A stretch of DNA of 64,000 nucleotides from Ilex aquifolium (GCA_951799425.1 OX637397.1:8795001-8859000); one strand, 5' to 3'; numbered from the stretch's first letter, positions 1 to 12,925 are shown. The notes: generated by a model not told the origin, from the letters alone. Numbers and translations are program-made.

Positions 1-1946
1 TCATCATCCACAATTTATACAACATCATCCAAAATGATATGCCCAACTATGACAATTACATCCAAAAATAAATCAACTATTATCTTGCAGCGGAATAACG
101 AAAATATTAGACTTCACATTGTCTCAAAATAAATTTTTTAGTCTAGAACATAGGGGAATATAGCTCTAAATGTCCACCTCAGGATTCACGTTCCCATCTA
201 TTGGAGCTTCCCAATGTACCGGCTCATCAACTCTGAGCTCCTCCTCTAGGCGATAATCTGAAAAAGATATTGTTTGTAGGGGGTGAGCACTAAGCTCTGT
301 AGGAAAATCCTCCCAAACTTGAACAAGATTTCGAAAGCATATAAAACAGTCGGTCTCATTTTACAAATATCATATATAGCTTTTGAAGGAAAACAGTGAC
401 ATTTCAATGGATCTCAAGTTTACACAATAGCAATGATTAAATGAAATGTAAAACCAATTCCCAAAAATAACAATTCTAACGAGTTACCATTTCCACAATA
501 ACCATGTCCACACTAGACTCCTTTCCACAATAAACCATAATCAACCATTTGCACAATAAACAATAGCCCAAAATGTATCTCAGGTATGATGTAAGATATC
601 GTATGAATAAACACATCGAGAATATCCTGGCCCATACACACACACACCCAAATCCTCTCAAGGATATACAACTTTAGGAAGGGCGCATTCCAACACATGG
701 CAAATGACGAATCCAACCCAGGAATAGTATACTAACCCTCAGCCTCGATACCCGTGAGGGAATAGTGGTTTGGTCCTCACAAGGCACCAACCCCACTACG
801 AGTGGTAAGAAAAATTCAAACCCGCATGGAGTAAAAAACGCATCTACCCACTCTACGATACCCGGTCAACGGCCACCCATGGTCATCCAAACATCCACAC
901 AACAGATACAATACCAACCAATTTCTCAAATCACTAGTAAAATTCAAAATCCCAAATTTCACATGTATTATTCCAATAGAACAAATTAAGAAAATATGCA
1001 AGAGATCCTAAAAAAAATACCATTTTATTGTTCAATACCAAGCACTAGAGTTTTGAAATCAAGAACAAAGGAAAGATCAAGAGAAAAATTCATTTCTCTT
1101 GAAAATTAGGGTTTTAAGACAAGAAAAGAGATTTCATTGCTATCCAACCATAGCTTTGTTTAAAACATGATAATATTTGCAATAATATTAAGAATCAAGA
1201 ATTTTCTAACATATAAATAGGATTTAAAGTCAAAACATACATATATATAAACCTTAGCCTCAATGGAAGAGAATAGGAAGAAACCCCTACCTAGAAATCA
1301 AGAATTCCTAGGAAAATCCAAGCTTTAGAGACTTTCTTCTTCCCTTTTTTTTTTTCCCTTTATCTTCTCCTAGGGTTCTAAGAGGTTTGGGGTGAGAGTG
1401 GAATGAAAGAATGGAAGAAAATGGGCTGAAATCTGTGTTTTAAACACAGCAGTCCCGAAAGTTACTGTTCATGGGCTGGAATTTGGGTTTTATCCAAAAT
1501 TACGGTTTTGCCACTAAAAATTTTCAATTTGATCCATATGACTACCCTAAGGTTTTTCGACGTTCTGGATTCATTTTTAATGTTATTTTAACCTAAAAAT
1601 ATTTATTTTTATGATTTATCTCAAAACTAAAGTAAATTTATACTCGAAATACTAAAATTATTATTTTATTCCTGCGAACCGCTATATGTGCTAAACGGCT
1701 ATTCCAAGTTTTTCGAATCTCCCAGGTTCAATGATAATATTATTTTGACCTAAAAAAATTAATATTTTTACTTATTTTCTCTTATCAACCTTAAACACCT
1801 CCAAAAATTAAATTTTACAATCAATTTGCCTCCCTAAGTATTTATTCCTACTATTACAATCTATAAGGTTCATGCATACCTCATCACCTATATTAGCATT
1901 TCAAAAATAATTACTTGCTATATAAAGATAAGAGTGTGGGGGTTTA
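1..1946 (-). repeat. LTR of a Ty3/gypsy element, cut by the window start
   Basis: The block ends on the right at a TG-type LTR edge. Read on the minus strand it starts TGTAAACCCCCACACT at 1946, next to the internal region of the element that follows. It carries the long AT-rich body and the GTGAGC-type signature seen in Tekay/Del LTRs (around 277-290), and a pyrimidine-rich stretch near 1330-1370. The other LTR edge lies outside the window. It does not align by eye over long stretches with the right-hand LTR, so it may come from a diverged or different copy. Relic, no gene. Confidence 0.6.
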
Positions 1947-4559
1947 CACAACCCTGTCCAACTAGAACTCACATTTGCTAAATTTGGTAAATAATTATCT
2001 ATCCCTCAATGTCTGCAGTATCACCATTAAATGTTGCATATGCTCCTCTTCACTATGAGAGTATATCAATATATCATCAATGAACACTATCACAAATGAA
2101 TCAAGATCTGGTCGGAACATCCGGTTCATCAGATTCATAAATATAGCAAAAGCATTAGTCACACCAAATGGCATCACCAAAAACTCATAGTTACCTGGTA
2201 CGAAAAGCAGTCTTCGATATATCACTATTCCTTACTCTCAACTGATGATAACTTGATTGAAGATCAATCTTTGAAAACACCTGGGCACCCTATAGCTGGT
2301 CCAACAAATCATCTATACGCGACAATGTATACTTGTTCCGGATAGTCACCCTATTCAGTTGTCTATAATCAATGCATAACCTCATAGTGTCATCCTTCTT
2401 CTTTACAAATAATACTGGTGTACCCCAAGGAGATACACTAGGCCGTATGAATCCCTGATCTAACAAATCCTGTAACTGCACTTTAAGTTCCTTCAATTCA
2501 GTTGGAGTCATCTTGTATGGAGTAATAGATGTGGGACTAGTTCCTAACACAAGCTCAATAGTAAATTCCTTCTCCCGATCAACTGGTAACCCTGGTAACA
2601 CTTCAAGAAACACATCAGTGAATTCATTAACCACAGGAATATTCTTCAATTCAGGAGTACCTCTCTGAGTATCTTTCACATAAGCCAAGTACCCATAGCA
2701 TCCTCTCCTGAGTAATTTCCTGACTTTAATTGCAGATATCAAATTCTTCAGCTCAGGGCGTCGCTCTCCAAAGAACCGAAACAAAGGAACATGTGGGATT
2801 CTAAACACCACATCTTTACGAAAATAGTCAATAATGGCATGATATGCAGCCAACCAATCCATCCCCAAAATCAAATCAAAATCCTAGAATTCAAGAGGTA
2901 ACAGATCTGCAGGTAATTCTCTATTACCCACCTCAATTAGGCACCCCCTATATACTACCCCAGCCGTCACACAATCACCCGTGGGAGTAGCTATAGTCAA
3001 TCCACAGTCTAACATGGTAGGTGGTTTATTAACATGCATGGAGAATAACAGTGATATAAATGAACGTGTGGCACCTGAATCTATAAGTACTCGTGCCTAC
3101 TGACCAAAAATAGATATCATACATGTGACCACATTCGGGGTTGCCTGAGCATCCCAGTGGGTAAGTACAAAGACACGACCTCCAGTCTCAGGTCCGCTCG
3201 GTCCATTGCCATCAGCATCACTACCTCTAGTGCCAGTACTGCCTCCTCATCCTCGACCTCTGCCACTCGCTGCTCCTCTTGACACCGTAGATGCACAGCC
3301 CATCGATGAACTCTGGGTAGAATACTACGGACAATCCCTCTGCATATGTCCCTCCTGGCCACATAAAAAGCAACGTCGTGAAACAGCAAGTCCTGGTCCT
3401 CCCATAGGACAGTTCCATATAATTTGCTCAATCTACCTGCAACGGTAACAAGTAACTGCACTCCCCCGAGACTGTCCCATCTCTCGACCCGGTGCAAATG
3501 AATATGATCCACTCACTCCTTGTCCTCGACTCTGGAATGGAACTCCTGATCTCTTGTTGCTTGTACCCTTCGGAAACATTCCTCTCCAGACTCTGCTAAA
3601 AGAACTTCCCTTGGAACCCTGTCCACTTGGCTCATATCTTCCCCTTCTTGCCTCCTCACTTGCACTTTCCATCTCTTTCAGCTCAACTTCCACAATCAAG
3701 GCTTTGTTGTATAATTATGAAAATGTTGTTAACTCCAGCATCGAAACACGGGATCGAATATTGTAGTGTAGCCCCATCTAGAATCTCATGTATCTTTCCC
3801 CCTCATCTGCTACAACAGAAGGCATAAATCTAGACAAAGTACTAAATTTACCCTCGTACTCCAGCACTGACTGATTTCCCTGTTGCAGATGTAAGAATTC
3901 ATTCTATTTCTGGTATCGGTAACTCAAGGGAAAATACTTCTTATCGAAAACATCTGTAAGCTGTCACCATGTGGGAACTCTAGGAACTGAACTGGCCTCC
4001 CCCTTAGTGCACACAGACATCAATGCTCTCTCCGTGGCCTCCCACCAATACTGGGCCTCCTCTACTAGCATGAAAGTGGCCAACAACAATTTATCTTCCT
4101 CGCCAACTCCCATCACCCTGAATATCTTCTCAATGCGCTGTAACCAATTCTTTGCTTCCAATAGACCTGCGGTTCCCATGAATATTGGTGGATCTAGTTT
4201 TTTAAATTGTTCGTACAATGTACCCCTGGGCTTCACTATCTCCACTCGTATTGTGTGTTGCTCAAAATACTTAGCTACTACCTCCCACAGTTGCCTAGCC
4301 CCCTGATCACCTGGTTCCTCCTCCACCTTGGGTCTTTTTTCCCTATCTCCAGCCCTAACAGAGGACCCTTCCCCCTCCATGTATCGTTATAACAAATGTT
4401 AATATCGTATATGGGTAACAATGGCATGCAATGTACATTACACACACTCACACGTACCTCTAACACCCCACCTAAATAGACCAATTCCTAAGTCCACTGT
4501 CACACTAGACTCAACTCGACTACAAAACTATAAACTCTAGCTCTGATATCAACTAATTT
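1947..4559 (-). mobile_element. Broken Ty3/gypsy chromovirus internal region (Tekay/Del-like)
   Basis: Fossil retrotransposon on the minus strand. Parts in element order: a retrotransposon gag domain (about 4380-3964, with the WLQRIEKIF and AQYWWE motifs), a zinc-knuckle region (about 3510-3430), an aspartic protease region (about 3110-2880) running into GMDWLAAYH, and reverse transcriptase (about 2874-1995) with LCIDYRQLN and the catalytic FIDDILIYS box. RNase H, integrase and chromodomain are not visible, so about a third of the element is missing before the left LTR. It is clearly broken, with several interruptions. Lineage is inferred from gag/RT style and the LTR end; Tekay/Del is the best guess. 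Confidence 0.85.
4537..4553 (-). other. Primer-binding site of the Tekay-like element
   Basis: On the minus strand the sequence just inside the LTR end reads TTGATATCAGAGCTAG, one base off the usual plant tRNA-Met primer site TGGTATCAGAGC. It sits a few bases from the LTR edge at 4560, which fixes the element as minus-strand with its 5' LTR on the right. Confidence 0.7.
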
Positions 4560-4969
4560 GTTACACCCCATCCCGGTCTCCCAAGGATGAGACGCGACTA
4601 GGTTTTTGATACACCTGTTTACATTTATAATATGGATTAATAAAACACTAAATAATCTCACAGGTGCAACAACACCACCCATCACCTTAGTCATTAAGCA
4701 TGATGGTAATACTTGACTCATAACCTGTACCATATATAACACATGCACTATTTTTTTTTTTTTTTTAGGTTAAATACATATACAAAATTTCACACCCACA
4801 TAGCATACATCACAAAAGTATGCTTGTTGAGTCTGTTTACAATTATACACTATTAACCTGCTATAATAATCTCTCACTCAACATAATATACAACCTAGCA
4901 AATAATTATACAGACACTCAACCTGTATCACTCAACTCATTAAAACTAGATACATAATTAACAGACATA

Positions 4970-6656
4970 TGCTTGATTGTTTCCATTGTATTCCCTAATC
5001 TCTACACATCACCCTCAAATGTGTATATGGCTTATGTGTGAAGGGAAGTTTCACTCTCCCTTTGGAATGATGTGAGAAATGGGGCAACGGATGTATGGAA
5101 TGAATGAGTGAAATGTAATGTTGGGATGAAATGTGTGTGTGTGTGAACAAAAGTGCTCCCCAAGCGCAGGGAGACCTTCAGATGTTGTGTTTTACTTGGA
5201 ATTGGTATTCCAAGGTCGTCTCCTCGGGAAAGGAGGTGAATCGTGTTGAATGTGTTTTTAGTGTAAAAGGGTAAGGTGTAAAAATCTTTTTGTTGTTTGA
5301 GTTTAGTTTGTGATTGTATCTTGATGGAATTGAAATGGGACAAGTGTTGGCTAATCCGAAGGGTTCATTCCAATGGGAATGCCGACTCAACTCGAGACTG
5401 TCCTCCAATGGTGTCTAGATGTTTGATTGATTCGTGGGAAGTGAGGGACTAGAATGGAGGTAAGGATCCAAGCATACCCGGTGACAAGTCTACGAGATAT
5501 CAAAGACTCACAACCACATCCACACTCAACCCAGTCCAACCGAATCAACGTACACTACGAGGAGGAAAGAAAATGAGTTGAAATGGCATACCCAAAGGAG
5601 GTTTCCCTTGGATTAGCCAACTTAGAAGCTTAGCTACTCATAATGAAAGCAAGAACATAAACATAATGAAAAGACATTGTAAGAAATGAAGCTTGGAACT
5701 TAACTAATGCAAGAAAACACAAAACTACATGAAAGTGCATTTAAGACCCATTTGAAGAGCTTTGAGATGGAAACTTAAATACATTAATGGTAAAAGCTAA
5801 GATACTCAACTAAACTTGAAATGTACTTGTGATAAATGACCTTAAAGACATTAAACAAAGCTTAAACAAGTCTTACAATAAATTACAAGTGAAAGGATGG
5901 AAGAAAATGCAAAAATCTCAACTTCTCTGTAGCACTATTCATCTTCTTCCTTGGGAGCTTCTCTCTCTCTAATGTAAAGTATATCCAATAATGCTGAATT
6001 GGGAGCCTTCCAAAACGTCCATGGTGCTTCCTTAGCCTGTGTGATGTGATACCCATCAATAGGGGCTGAAAGGGATAGACTGAGCAGGCTAGTGCAGGCC
6101 TAGCCTGCACACCCAGCTTCCTCCCTTCTCTCTCTCCTCATTTATGTCAAAACATCCAAAAGTCCAAGCTAGGGTAAAAAGGGGGTGTCTTGTGTGTAAG
6201 GAGTGTCAAGGACAAGTGGGAGACCCAATGGTGGGACCCCCAAAGTTGCAGAGTTTGAGATGCAAAATCTGTCATGTTTCAGTAAAACCTATCGGTAGAT
6301 CGCGGAAAACCTACTGGTAGGTTTTACTCCAGTAGACAAAAAATACCGGTAGCTTTGAGGTAGGTGCAAGTCCAGTAGCCAAAACCTATCGGTATGGCCT
6401 ACCGATAGGTTTTTCCTTGTTTTGCTGATTTCTTGGGTCCTTCCCCTCCTGAGCTCTCATCAAGCCTCATTCTCAACTCCAATCATCTTGAGCACCATGA
6501 GAGGGCTTATCTAGCATCATTTAACCCCTTTTATCTGCAAACATACCGAAACTCCATTAATAGCATAAACATTGCAATTCCGCTCATTTTAACCGCAAAA
6601 GAAAGTATAAAAGGGATGTAAAAGTACATAAAATATACAATATTTTGTGTTAATCA
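4970..6656 (-). mobile_element. Nested solo LTR, Tat/Athila-type, with 5-bp target duplication
   Basis: A 1687-bp TG...CA block flanked on both sides by ACATA (4965-4969 and 6657-6661), inside the older gypsy LTR. No internal domains are present, so it is a solo LTR, as left by LTR-LTR recombination. Read on the minus strand it begins with a TGATTAACACAAAATATTG-type start followed by a CTTTCTTTTGCGGTT motif, as in Tat/Athila LTRs. It contains a cluster of CTATCGGTAG-like inverted words (6285-6413). Lineage is inference; the boundaries are seen directly. Confidence 0.75.
6381..6413. repeat. Perfect 14-bp stem-loop in the solo LTR
   Basis: AAAACCTATCGGTA (6381-6394), a 5-base loop, then its exact reverse complement (6400-6413). 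Related words (CTACTGGTAGG, TACCGGTAG) occur at 6285-6360, so this is a locally repeated palindromic motif rather than a lone hairpin. Confidence 0.7.
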
Positions 6657-8100
6657 ACATACGACCTCAGTAATATCACACTAACTTTGTTGGACTACTC
6701 TGGACTGAACTCAACTCGACAAGACAGTACTCAACCGACTGGACAGTGAACTAATCTACAACTCCTTTTATAATACCTAAGAAAAAACAAAGAAACTATA
6801 GGGGTGTGAGCTAAACCACGCGCTCAGTGAGTATACATGTTGTATATGAAATGGAAATGATAGTAATACACAAAAGTAAGTAGATACTATGCAGATACAC
6901 ATATCAAACAATAACATCAATCCAATTCCAAAGAATTCACAAGCCACAACACATCCACACTACCCCTCATTGAGTAGTTGATCCCACATGAATCCGTGTC
7001 TCCCGAACCTCCTGAGAACACCACAATGCTAGCACACCACTGCACGCCCAGTGATCAGGCATCGACCCTCCTGTTTCAGACAATGCGCCACATTCCACAA
7101 TACACAATACACAGTACAAAACATCATTCAATCACATAAGCACGTAGTACATAATCCTGAAGAATTACTATTAAATTCTGTCATTTACTATCATCTTATA
7201 ATAGCATTTTCAAAACATATAAAGATATATACCCACCTCAAATGTACAGATCTACAGGCCTTCGGACCCATCGGTGAATCCCTTTGGTGTTACCGTATCT
7301 ATCTCAACACCGACTGTCCCACCTGTTCCACCTAACACATTTGTAATTACAATATCAATATGTTTATCACATTTAATAGTTACTCATGTACTAATGCATG
7401 CAAAATTTCGGGTCAATTGGATCAAAATTCACACATGTGATAATAACGTTTATAATTCAAGGTTTCGGCATTACCGGCACCCATTTTCTACCTCTATCGC
7501 ACTTGTCTTTTAAAACAGTCACACTTAAACTCACATACACATTTGATCATGCAAAATAACCCCTTAATTGAACCCTTAAACCCTCCATTCCACTCCCACA
7601 AATCTCGGTTTCAACCTAGCCCACCAAAAGCATCCCGAGCATCTCAAATGTTTATTTTCCACACTTTCCTCACACCCGATTGAATACCTATTTGAAACCC
7701 TTCCTCAACAGCCCTTTAATTATGCTTAACACACTTAATTAGACTTACACAAAGTCTCTTTTGAAATCTAATTAAAACTGCCCACACACACGCATGTTTA
7801 AAATTAATCACACACACACACACTAAAATGAACACATACACACACCCTTATACCTTTCTCTTGCTTCCTTCTTCTTTACCCACCTTCTTCTTAATCTCTC
7901 TCACTTTCGGTTTGGCATGGAGGTTTTCCCCAAGTTCCTCCCTTTTTGTTTTCTTTCTTCTCCCTCTCGGTTTGAACTAGAAACACCCACCAAAAGCTTG
8001 GTTCCTCACTCCTTCTCTCCCTCCTTGCTCACGGCTCAAGAATACATGTCTAATGAATTAGAAAAATTGGCATGATTTAGGCAACTAATAACTCTAAAAT

Positions 8101-8500
8101 ATTCCAAATTAAATCTCATTCTAAACAAATAATAGAAAATAAAATAATTATTAATTCTCGTTCTACATGTTAGATTCTCATAGAAAAAAAAAAAAGAAAA
8201 ATTTTCTTCAACTTTCTTTGCTTGATAACTTCTGGCAGGCTCCCTTCATCATCAGAAGTTCGCTCGCTAATTTCATTACACCTTCTCTACAGTCTAAAAA
8301 GATTATATCATTCAAAGAAAATGCTCAAAAAATTCCACTAATTAGGGCTTAGTCAGTTTTCTCCAATATGAGCTTTGATAATGCTAGGCACTGCACACTA
8401 CTAATTAAGCAGTGGTAATGAACCCACTGGATTTGCCCCTACAATTAATGGAGATACATAAAACTCATTTACAAATATGCATTTATTTTCAAGGAAAAAT
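8101..8500. other. No gene seen
   Basis: AT-rich sequence with a poly-A run at 8183-8196. The short ORF starting at 8167 is low-complexity and has no family look. Nothing supportable. Confidence 0.5.
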
Positions 8501-8504
8501 TATG

Positions 8505-8850
8505 CTTTGTACGCTTTAACTATGGTCGTGATCGCATTTTACCAAATCTTTTTTTTTTTTTTTGGGGTTCAATGGTCTGTGGTGTCTGGGTCAACTAGCA
8601 CGCACCTCGACTAATCCCTTTCCGGTCCAAATTATTCACACCGAGACTAGGATATTTATAAGAAATAAATACCTTATGGCCTGATTCCAAATGATTACCA
8701 ACATTAAAATTCAGAACGTCTGAATTTGGAACTTGTTCCTATTACCAAATCTACTATTAAGTTTCTCAAATTGTCCTGATCAACTACTTGAACTAATATC
8801 ATGCTATTAGATTCTGAAGTAAAGTGAAACAAAATCATAGTTTGGGAAGT
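8505..8850. mobile_element. MITE-like inverted sequence, interrupted by a SINE
   Basis: The outer arms (around 8505-8548 and 8743-8850) share words such as GCTTTAACTATG / CATAGTTTGGG and the 'constant-length column' look of the other MITEs in the window (14.3, 20.2, 23.4, 32.2 kb). A SINE-like copy with its own target duplication sits between them. Confidence 0.4.
8550..8741 (-). mobile_element. SINE-like retroposon with 11-bp target duplication
   Basis: Flanked by identical TTACCAAATCT at 8539-8549 and 8742-8752. Begins on the plus strand with a T-tract (a poly-A tail on the minus strand). Next to the tail, the minus strand carries GTCGAGGTGCGTGCTAGTTG and then ACACCAC, the conserved 3' end known from many angiosperm SINEs. 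About 190 bp. No clear box A/B was recognised, so the head may be decayed. A second, more diverged copy lies near 19.7 kb. Confidence 0.65.
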
Positions 8851-8859
8851 AAAGTGATG

Positions 8860-9369
8860 TTGTGTAATTTATTTAATAAAGCAATGAAATGGTGGAAAAA
8901 CAACTCTTGCACAATTAATTTCTTAAAACAAAGACTCAAGAATTTAGACCCAAAAATAATATGCCCTAAACTCACAATTTATAAAATATAAGTAAAAGAA
9001 CAATCTCACCAAACTATAGATCAAGTCGAAGCTTTTTCTTTAAAGATTAATTCGCATCCCTCAATGTCGATAACTCGATGTGATAGGTCCTTAATACGAC
9101 AACTTCCCAAGATTTCTATAACTTCATCTCCACCAACACACACTTATTGTGAAGAGTGCGTCACAACCTTTTTTGATAGTTCCTTATTGACGCACAAGTA
9201 GATTTTTCCAAAGAGAGAGAAAGATGATGAGCCAAAGCAACAGATCAAGTGCCGAAGTCTACTGCCCAGGAAAAATTAAGACAAAAAAAGTGAAAGCTTA
9301 CTTTGTAAGCTGCTCCAACGGTAAGGAAAATAAAGTGGGTTATGGGCTTGTAATAAAATCAAGTTAATG
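8860..9369. other. No gene seen
   Basis: AT-rich intergenic DNA without convincing ORFs or repeat structure. Confidence 0.5.
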
Positions 9370-10515
9370 GGTTTAATATAAGGGTAATTTAGAAGCCGGT
9401 ACAAAAATTTAGACTTATTTGAGTTAAACTACATTAAAAAAACTTATTTGGCTCTAAGTGCATTTTTTTAAAAAAAGACTAAAATGGTATTTATTACTCC
9501 ATTACTCTCTCTCCTCTCTCTTCATTACTCTTTCACTCTCTCTTTCCTATTTTCTCTCTATCTATTTCTCTCTCTCTCTCTCTCTCATATTGATAAAAAC
9601 ATTTTAAATATGTAAAGATTTGATTTAATTTTTTCATCTCTCTCTCCCCTTATTTTTTTTTTCTCTCTCTCTCACTCCTCCCCTTATTTCCTTATTCTCT
9701 CCCTTTTTCTCTCTCCTTATATCAATATTACACAACACAATTATACTAATCAGTTACACAAATTAGTTACAATTACCCTATAATACACTAAACAGTTACT
9801 CATGTGTTCTAATAAACTAAACAGTTATACTAAACAATTATACGAAATTACAACACCAACTCAATTTGTCATTTTGTTATTTACATAAATCAAAGAGTTA
9901 CACCATTTAGTATCACGACATGGTTACATCAATTATATACACCAAATTGGATTTATCATTACACAAAAGACTTTATCATTATACTAAATTTGATATATAT
10001 GATTGGTGTAACGATGTCGCGATACTAAATAGTGCAACTATTAAGTTTATGTAAACAATTGAATGACAAATTGAGTTGATATTATAAATTTGTGTAATTG
10101 TTTGGTGTAACTGTTTGGTTTATTAGAATGCATGAATAATTGTTTGGTGTATTATAAGACAATTGTAACTGATTGATGTAACTGATTAGTATAATTATGT
10201 TGTTGTAATGTTGATATAAATAAAGAGAGAAAATAGGGAGAGAGAGAGAAATAGTTATAGAAAATAAGGGGAGAGAGATGAAAAAATAAATCAAATATTT
10301 ACATATTTGAAAATAAAATAAATTATCAATGATAGATATAGAGACACAATCAAATGGGCCCAAATTATAAGTGTTGGAAAAATTGTGTATTATTTATTTG
10401 TGAGAAAATACCTTAAAAAAATATATTGTAGTTAAGTCCAATTGGGTGGAAATATATTGTGTCTAAATACACAATCACGGGTTTTTAAATATTTTCTTTA
10501 CTGAAATGTCCTTTG
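9370..10515. mobile_element. Large foldback (inverted-repeat) element, about 1.1 kb
   Basis: The left arm (about 9370-9960) and right arm (about 9985-10515) are reverse complements of each other over hundreds of bases, by eye roughly 80-85% identical. The best part pairs 9720-9950 with 9990-10215 (for example ATTATACTAATCAGTTACA with TGTAACTGATTAGTATAAT). Each arm carries a CT or GA microsatellite. No transposase ORF. Outer ends resemble AGGGTAATTTAG / AGGACATTTCAG, suggesting a Mutator- or hAT-type foldback, but no target duplication was found, so the class is open. Confidence 0.75.
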
Positions 10516-12530
10516 TCATAATTTATGGACCGTGCATTTTGAATGTTATTTCTTTCATGGGATTTGATTTTATTAAATTAGCCGTTTCCCTATTTTTGGA
10601 GATCTTTTTTTTTTTTTAATTTTAAACGTCTTCTTCAACATCTTGATTATTCATCAACGTCATGGCAGTTCATGGAAGTCCTTTTTTTTTTTTTTTTGAA
10701 TTTCATAGCAGTTCCTTTTATTTTTTTCGAATCTTCCTCAACGTCTTCTTCAACATTTTCTTTTACTTCAACTTTTCTACTTCAACGTCTACTGCTCGTC
10801 TTTTACTTCAACGTCTGCGGTTTTCACTCACAGGTTGTGTACTTCTGCTTCCTCAACATATGTTGTTTTCCATTCACAAGTCATGTTTTTCTTTTACTTC
10901 AATGACTTATTAACACCATTTTTTTTAATGGGTAGAATATAACGTCATGTCGTCATATATGCAACTTGTAGAATTTTATGCTTCAAATAAATGGATTTAT
11001 GATTGGAATTTAATTTTTTTTTTGGAAGACACTATGATTGTTTTTAAAGGTAGTTGTAAATGATTATTACACTTGATTGTCAAACCTTTTTATACCTAAT
11101 TACGGTTGTTGCATTGTGTTATTACAATGTGATGTGACACTGTAATTCTTAAAAGCAATATATGTGTTTGTTGAACTATAGATGTCACATTTGTGATGTC
11201 ACACTGTGTAAATCATACCATTTAGATTGTGCATGAATCAGATAATTCAATTGCACATCTTTTATCAGTTATTAGTGTTAATGAAGTTGTTACACTGTGT
11301 TGTATCACTGTCATGTGGATCCAGATCCTTTCTATTATCTCTTCCCTTCAATTTCACTCAATACACGACTAGATGAATGACACGTGTCTAAATTTAATCC
11401 AACAGACTAGATTTCTACAAAGCAACTACACTGCTTAAACCATAGTTAATTGTATAGCTGGAGATATTCATTGAGATAACTAACTTTTATCCAAATCCAA
11501 TAAAAATTAGAAGCTTGATCCAAAAATGTGATCCAATCCGAATTCTAATATTACGCTGAATAACAAATTATGTCAAGTTTTAATAAAATTTGATTGAATA
11601 ATCACTTGGCTTCATCACACGTTTATATAGATATAGACATATGTATATATTATTAACAACAATTATAATCGGATAAGGTTTCGGTATATCTGAATAATTA
11701 TTGGCATAAGCACAACAAGATAATTCCTTTCGGTATGTATAATTAGTCGTTCACTGATAATCCCATTTTTTATATACAAGAAGGTAATTTTGTAGGGAAA
11801 AATTCTGAAATAATTTCAAGGAAAAATATAAGGTCAATAAAAAATTTGAGATATATTACAAGCTAATGAGATTAAGTTATAACTCAATGACGTTAAAGTT
11901 ACTACTCAAAGAGGGCCAAAAAAATTGGTATTGAGCAAGAAAAACTTACTGACCAGAAAAAAAAAAAAAAAAAAAACAAGAAAAACTTGGGATTGATTCT
12001 ATACAAAAGTTGGAATCAATCATTAGTTTTTTTGGAACAATTAAAACTTGATTTCATTGAATCGTAACTTGACGTTATTTGATTTATAACATGACCTGAG
12101 TGGATCATACCTTCCTGTACATTACCAAAAACTTAGGAATGCTTAGAGACTCATAACAAACGCTTATAAAGTTCTTCTACAACTTACTGGTGTGCAAATG
12201 GGCTCTTTTGCTCCTCCGGCCGCCTTCTCTCTCGAGCTGATTAATTTAATGGGAATAAAAAAATATTGATGGCAAAACAAGGAAAAAGGAGCCATTAATT
12301 TATAGGACTTTTCACACTTTACAATTTGAAAGATGTCTCGATTTTTATTTTGTATTTCAAAAAATTATTTTTTCTACATTGCACCCTGAATGTCATAAAT
12401 TAGTTCCAATGTGACCCTCGGATTAACATCCGTTTCAGAATTCCGTTAAAAATTGATATACATGCCACCGACGTGTGTTGCAATACATTCCATTGGTGGA
12501 CCTAATAAATTGATGTAGATTTTTAAATAT
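10516..12530. other. Intergenic, low-complexity patches
   Basis: Contains a T/C-rich patch with repeated CTTCAACGTCT words (10620-10830), an A-tract at 11960-11976 and a possible MITE remnant at 12300-12470 (words like 'ACATTGCACCCTGAATGTCATAAATTAG', here broken up by decay). The ORFs at 10662-10913 are low-complexity and not credible genes. Confidence 0.5.
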
Positions 12531-12535
12531 AAAGT

Positions 12536-12917
12536 TTATGTCCAATACACTCCACTGGTGGACTTAATATCCAACGAACTAATACTTCCCTCGGCCTTAT
12601 TTAAATGAATTCCGGCTTCTTGGTGCTCTGTGGTACAATTTATGAACTCCCACTTTCCATCATCATAATCATCAACACTTCTATGAAAACCCATTTCAAC
12701 AAACAAAAAACACAGACAACTATGTGCCAGACCAAGTAGATGATTGACATCTTCCATTGACGTCCAACCGGAATATCTGTATTTTTTTAAAAAAATTATG
12801 AAAGAATGCGGCTACAATGGCATAGCCATCCATTACATGAACTAGGATAAAAATGGCAGTTTATTTTAGAATTAAAATTACTCATGTAGCAGGTCATATT
12901 GAATTTGACACAATTGA
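12536..12917 (-). pseudogene. DUF247 gene remnant
   Basis: Minus-strand remnant of a DUF247 (PF03140) gene. The open stretch 12757-12536 carries MEDVNHLLGLAHSCLCFL and EFINCTTEHQEAGI. These match the middle of the intact neighbour at 14832-16112 (DVNHLLGLAHDFLCLSLAQ, EFINCTTELQEAGIQL). DNA homology continues to about 12917, with the region matching 15540-15680 decayed and full of stops. Only about 120 of 430 residues survive; both ends are lost. A hAT element sits 9 bp beyond. It is closest to the gene at 14.8 kb, so it probably arose by local duplication. Not functional. Confidence 0.8.
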
Positions 12918-12925
12918 CAGATAGG

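Larger units (their letters stand above)
4560..8100 (-). repeat. 5' LTR of the Tekay-like element, split by a nested LTR
   Basis: Starts at TGTTACACCCC next to the primer-binding site. The LTR occupies 4560-4969 and resumes at 6662. The resumed part holds the GGTGTGAGCT...GCTCAGTGAGTA signature (6805-6834) typical of Tekay/Del LTRs. The far edge is not certain; it lies between about 8040 and 8170. A CT-rich stretch at 7850-7980 is probably the transcribed leader side. ORFs inside it do not look coding. Confidence 0.6.

Noticed and set aside
5032-5408. Minus-strand ORFs of 76-103 codons
   Set aside because: Lie inside the nested solo LTR and have no coding signature.
10082-10363. Minus-strand ORF of 93 codons
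   Set aside because: Lies in the right arm of the foldback element and consists of Ile/Leu/Tyr low-complexity sequence.
10662-10913. Overlapping plus-strand ORFs of 77-83 codons
   Set aside because: Phe/Ser-rich products of a T/C-rich low-complexity patch open in more than one frame; no family features.
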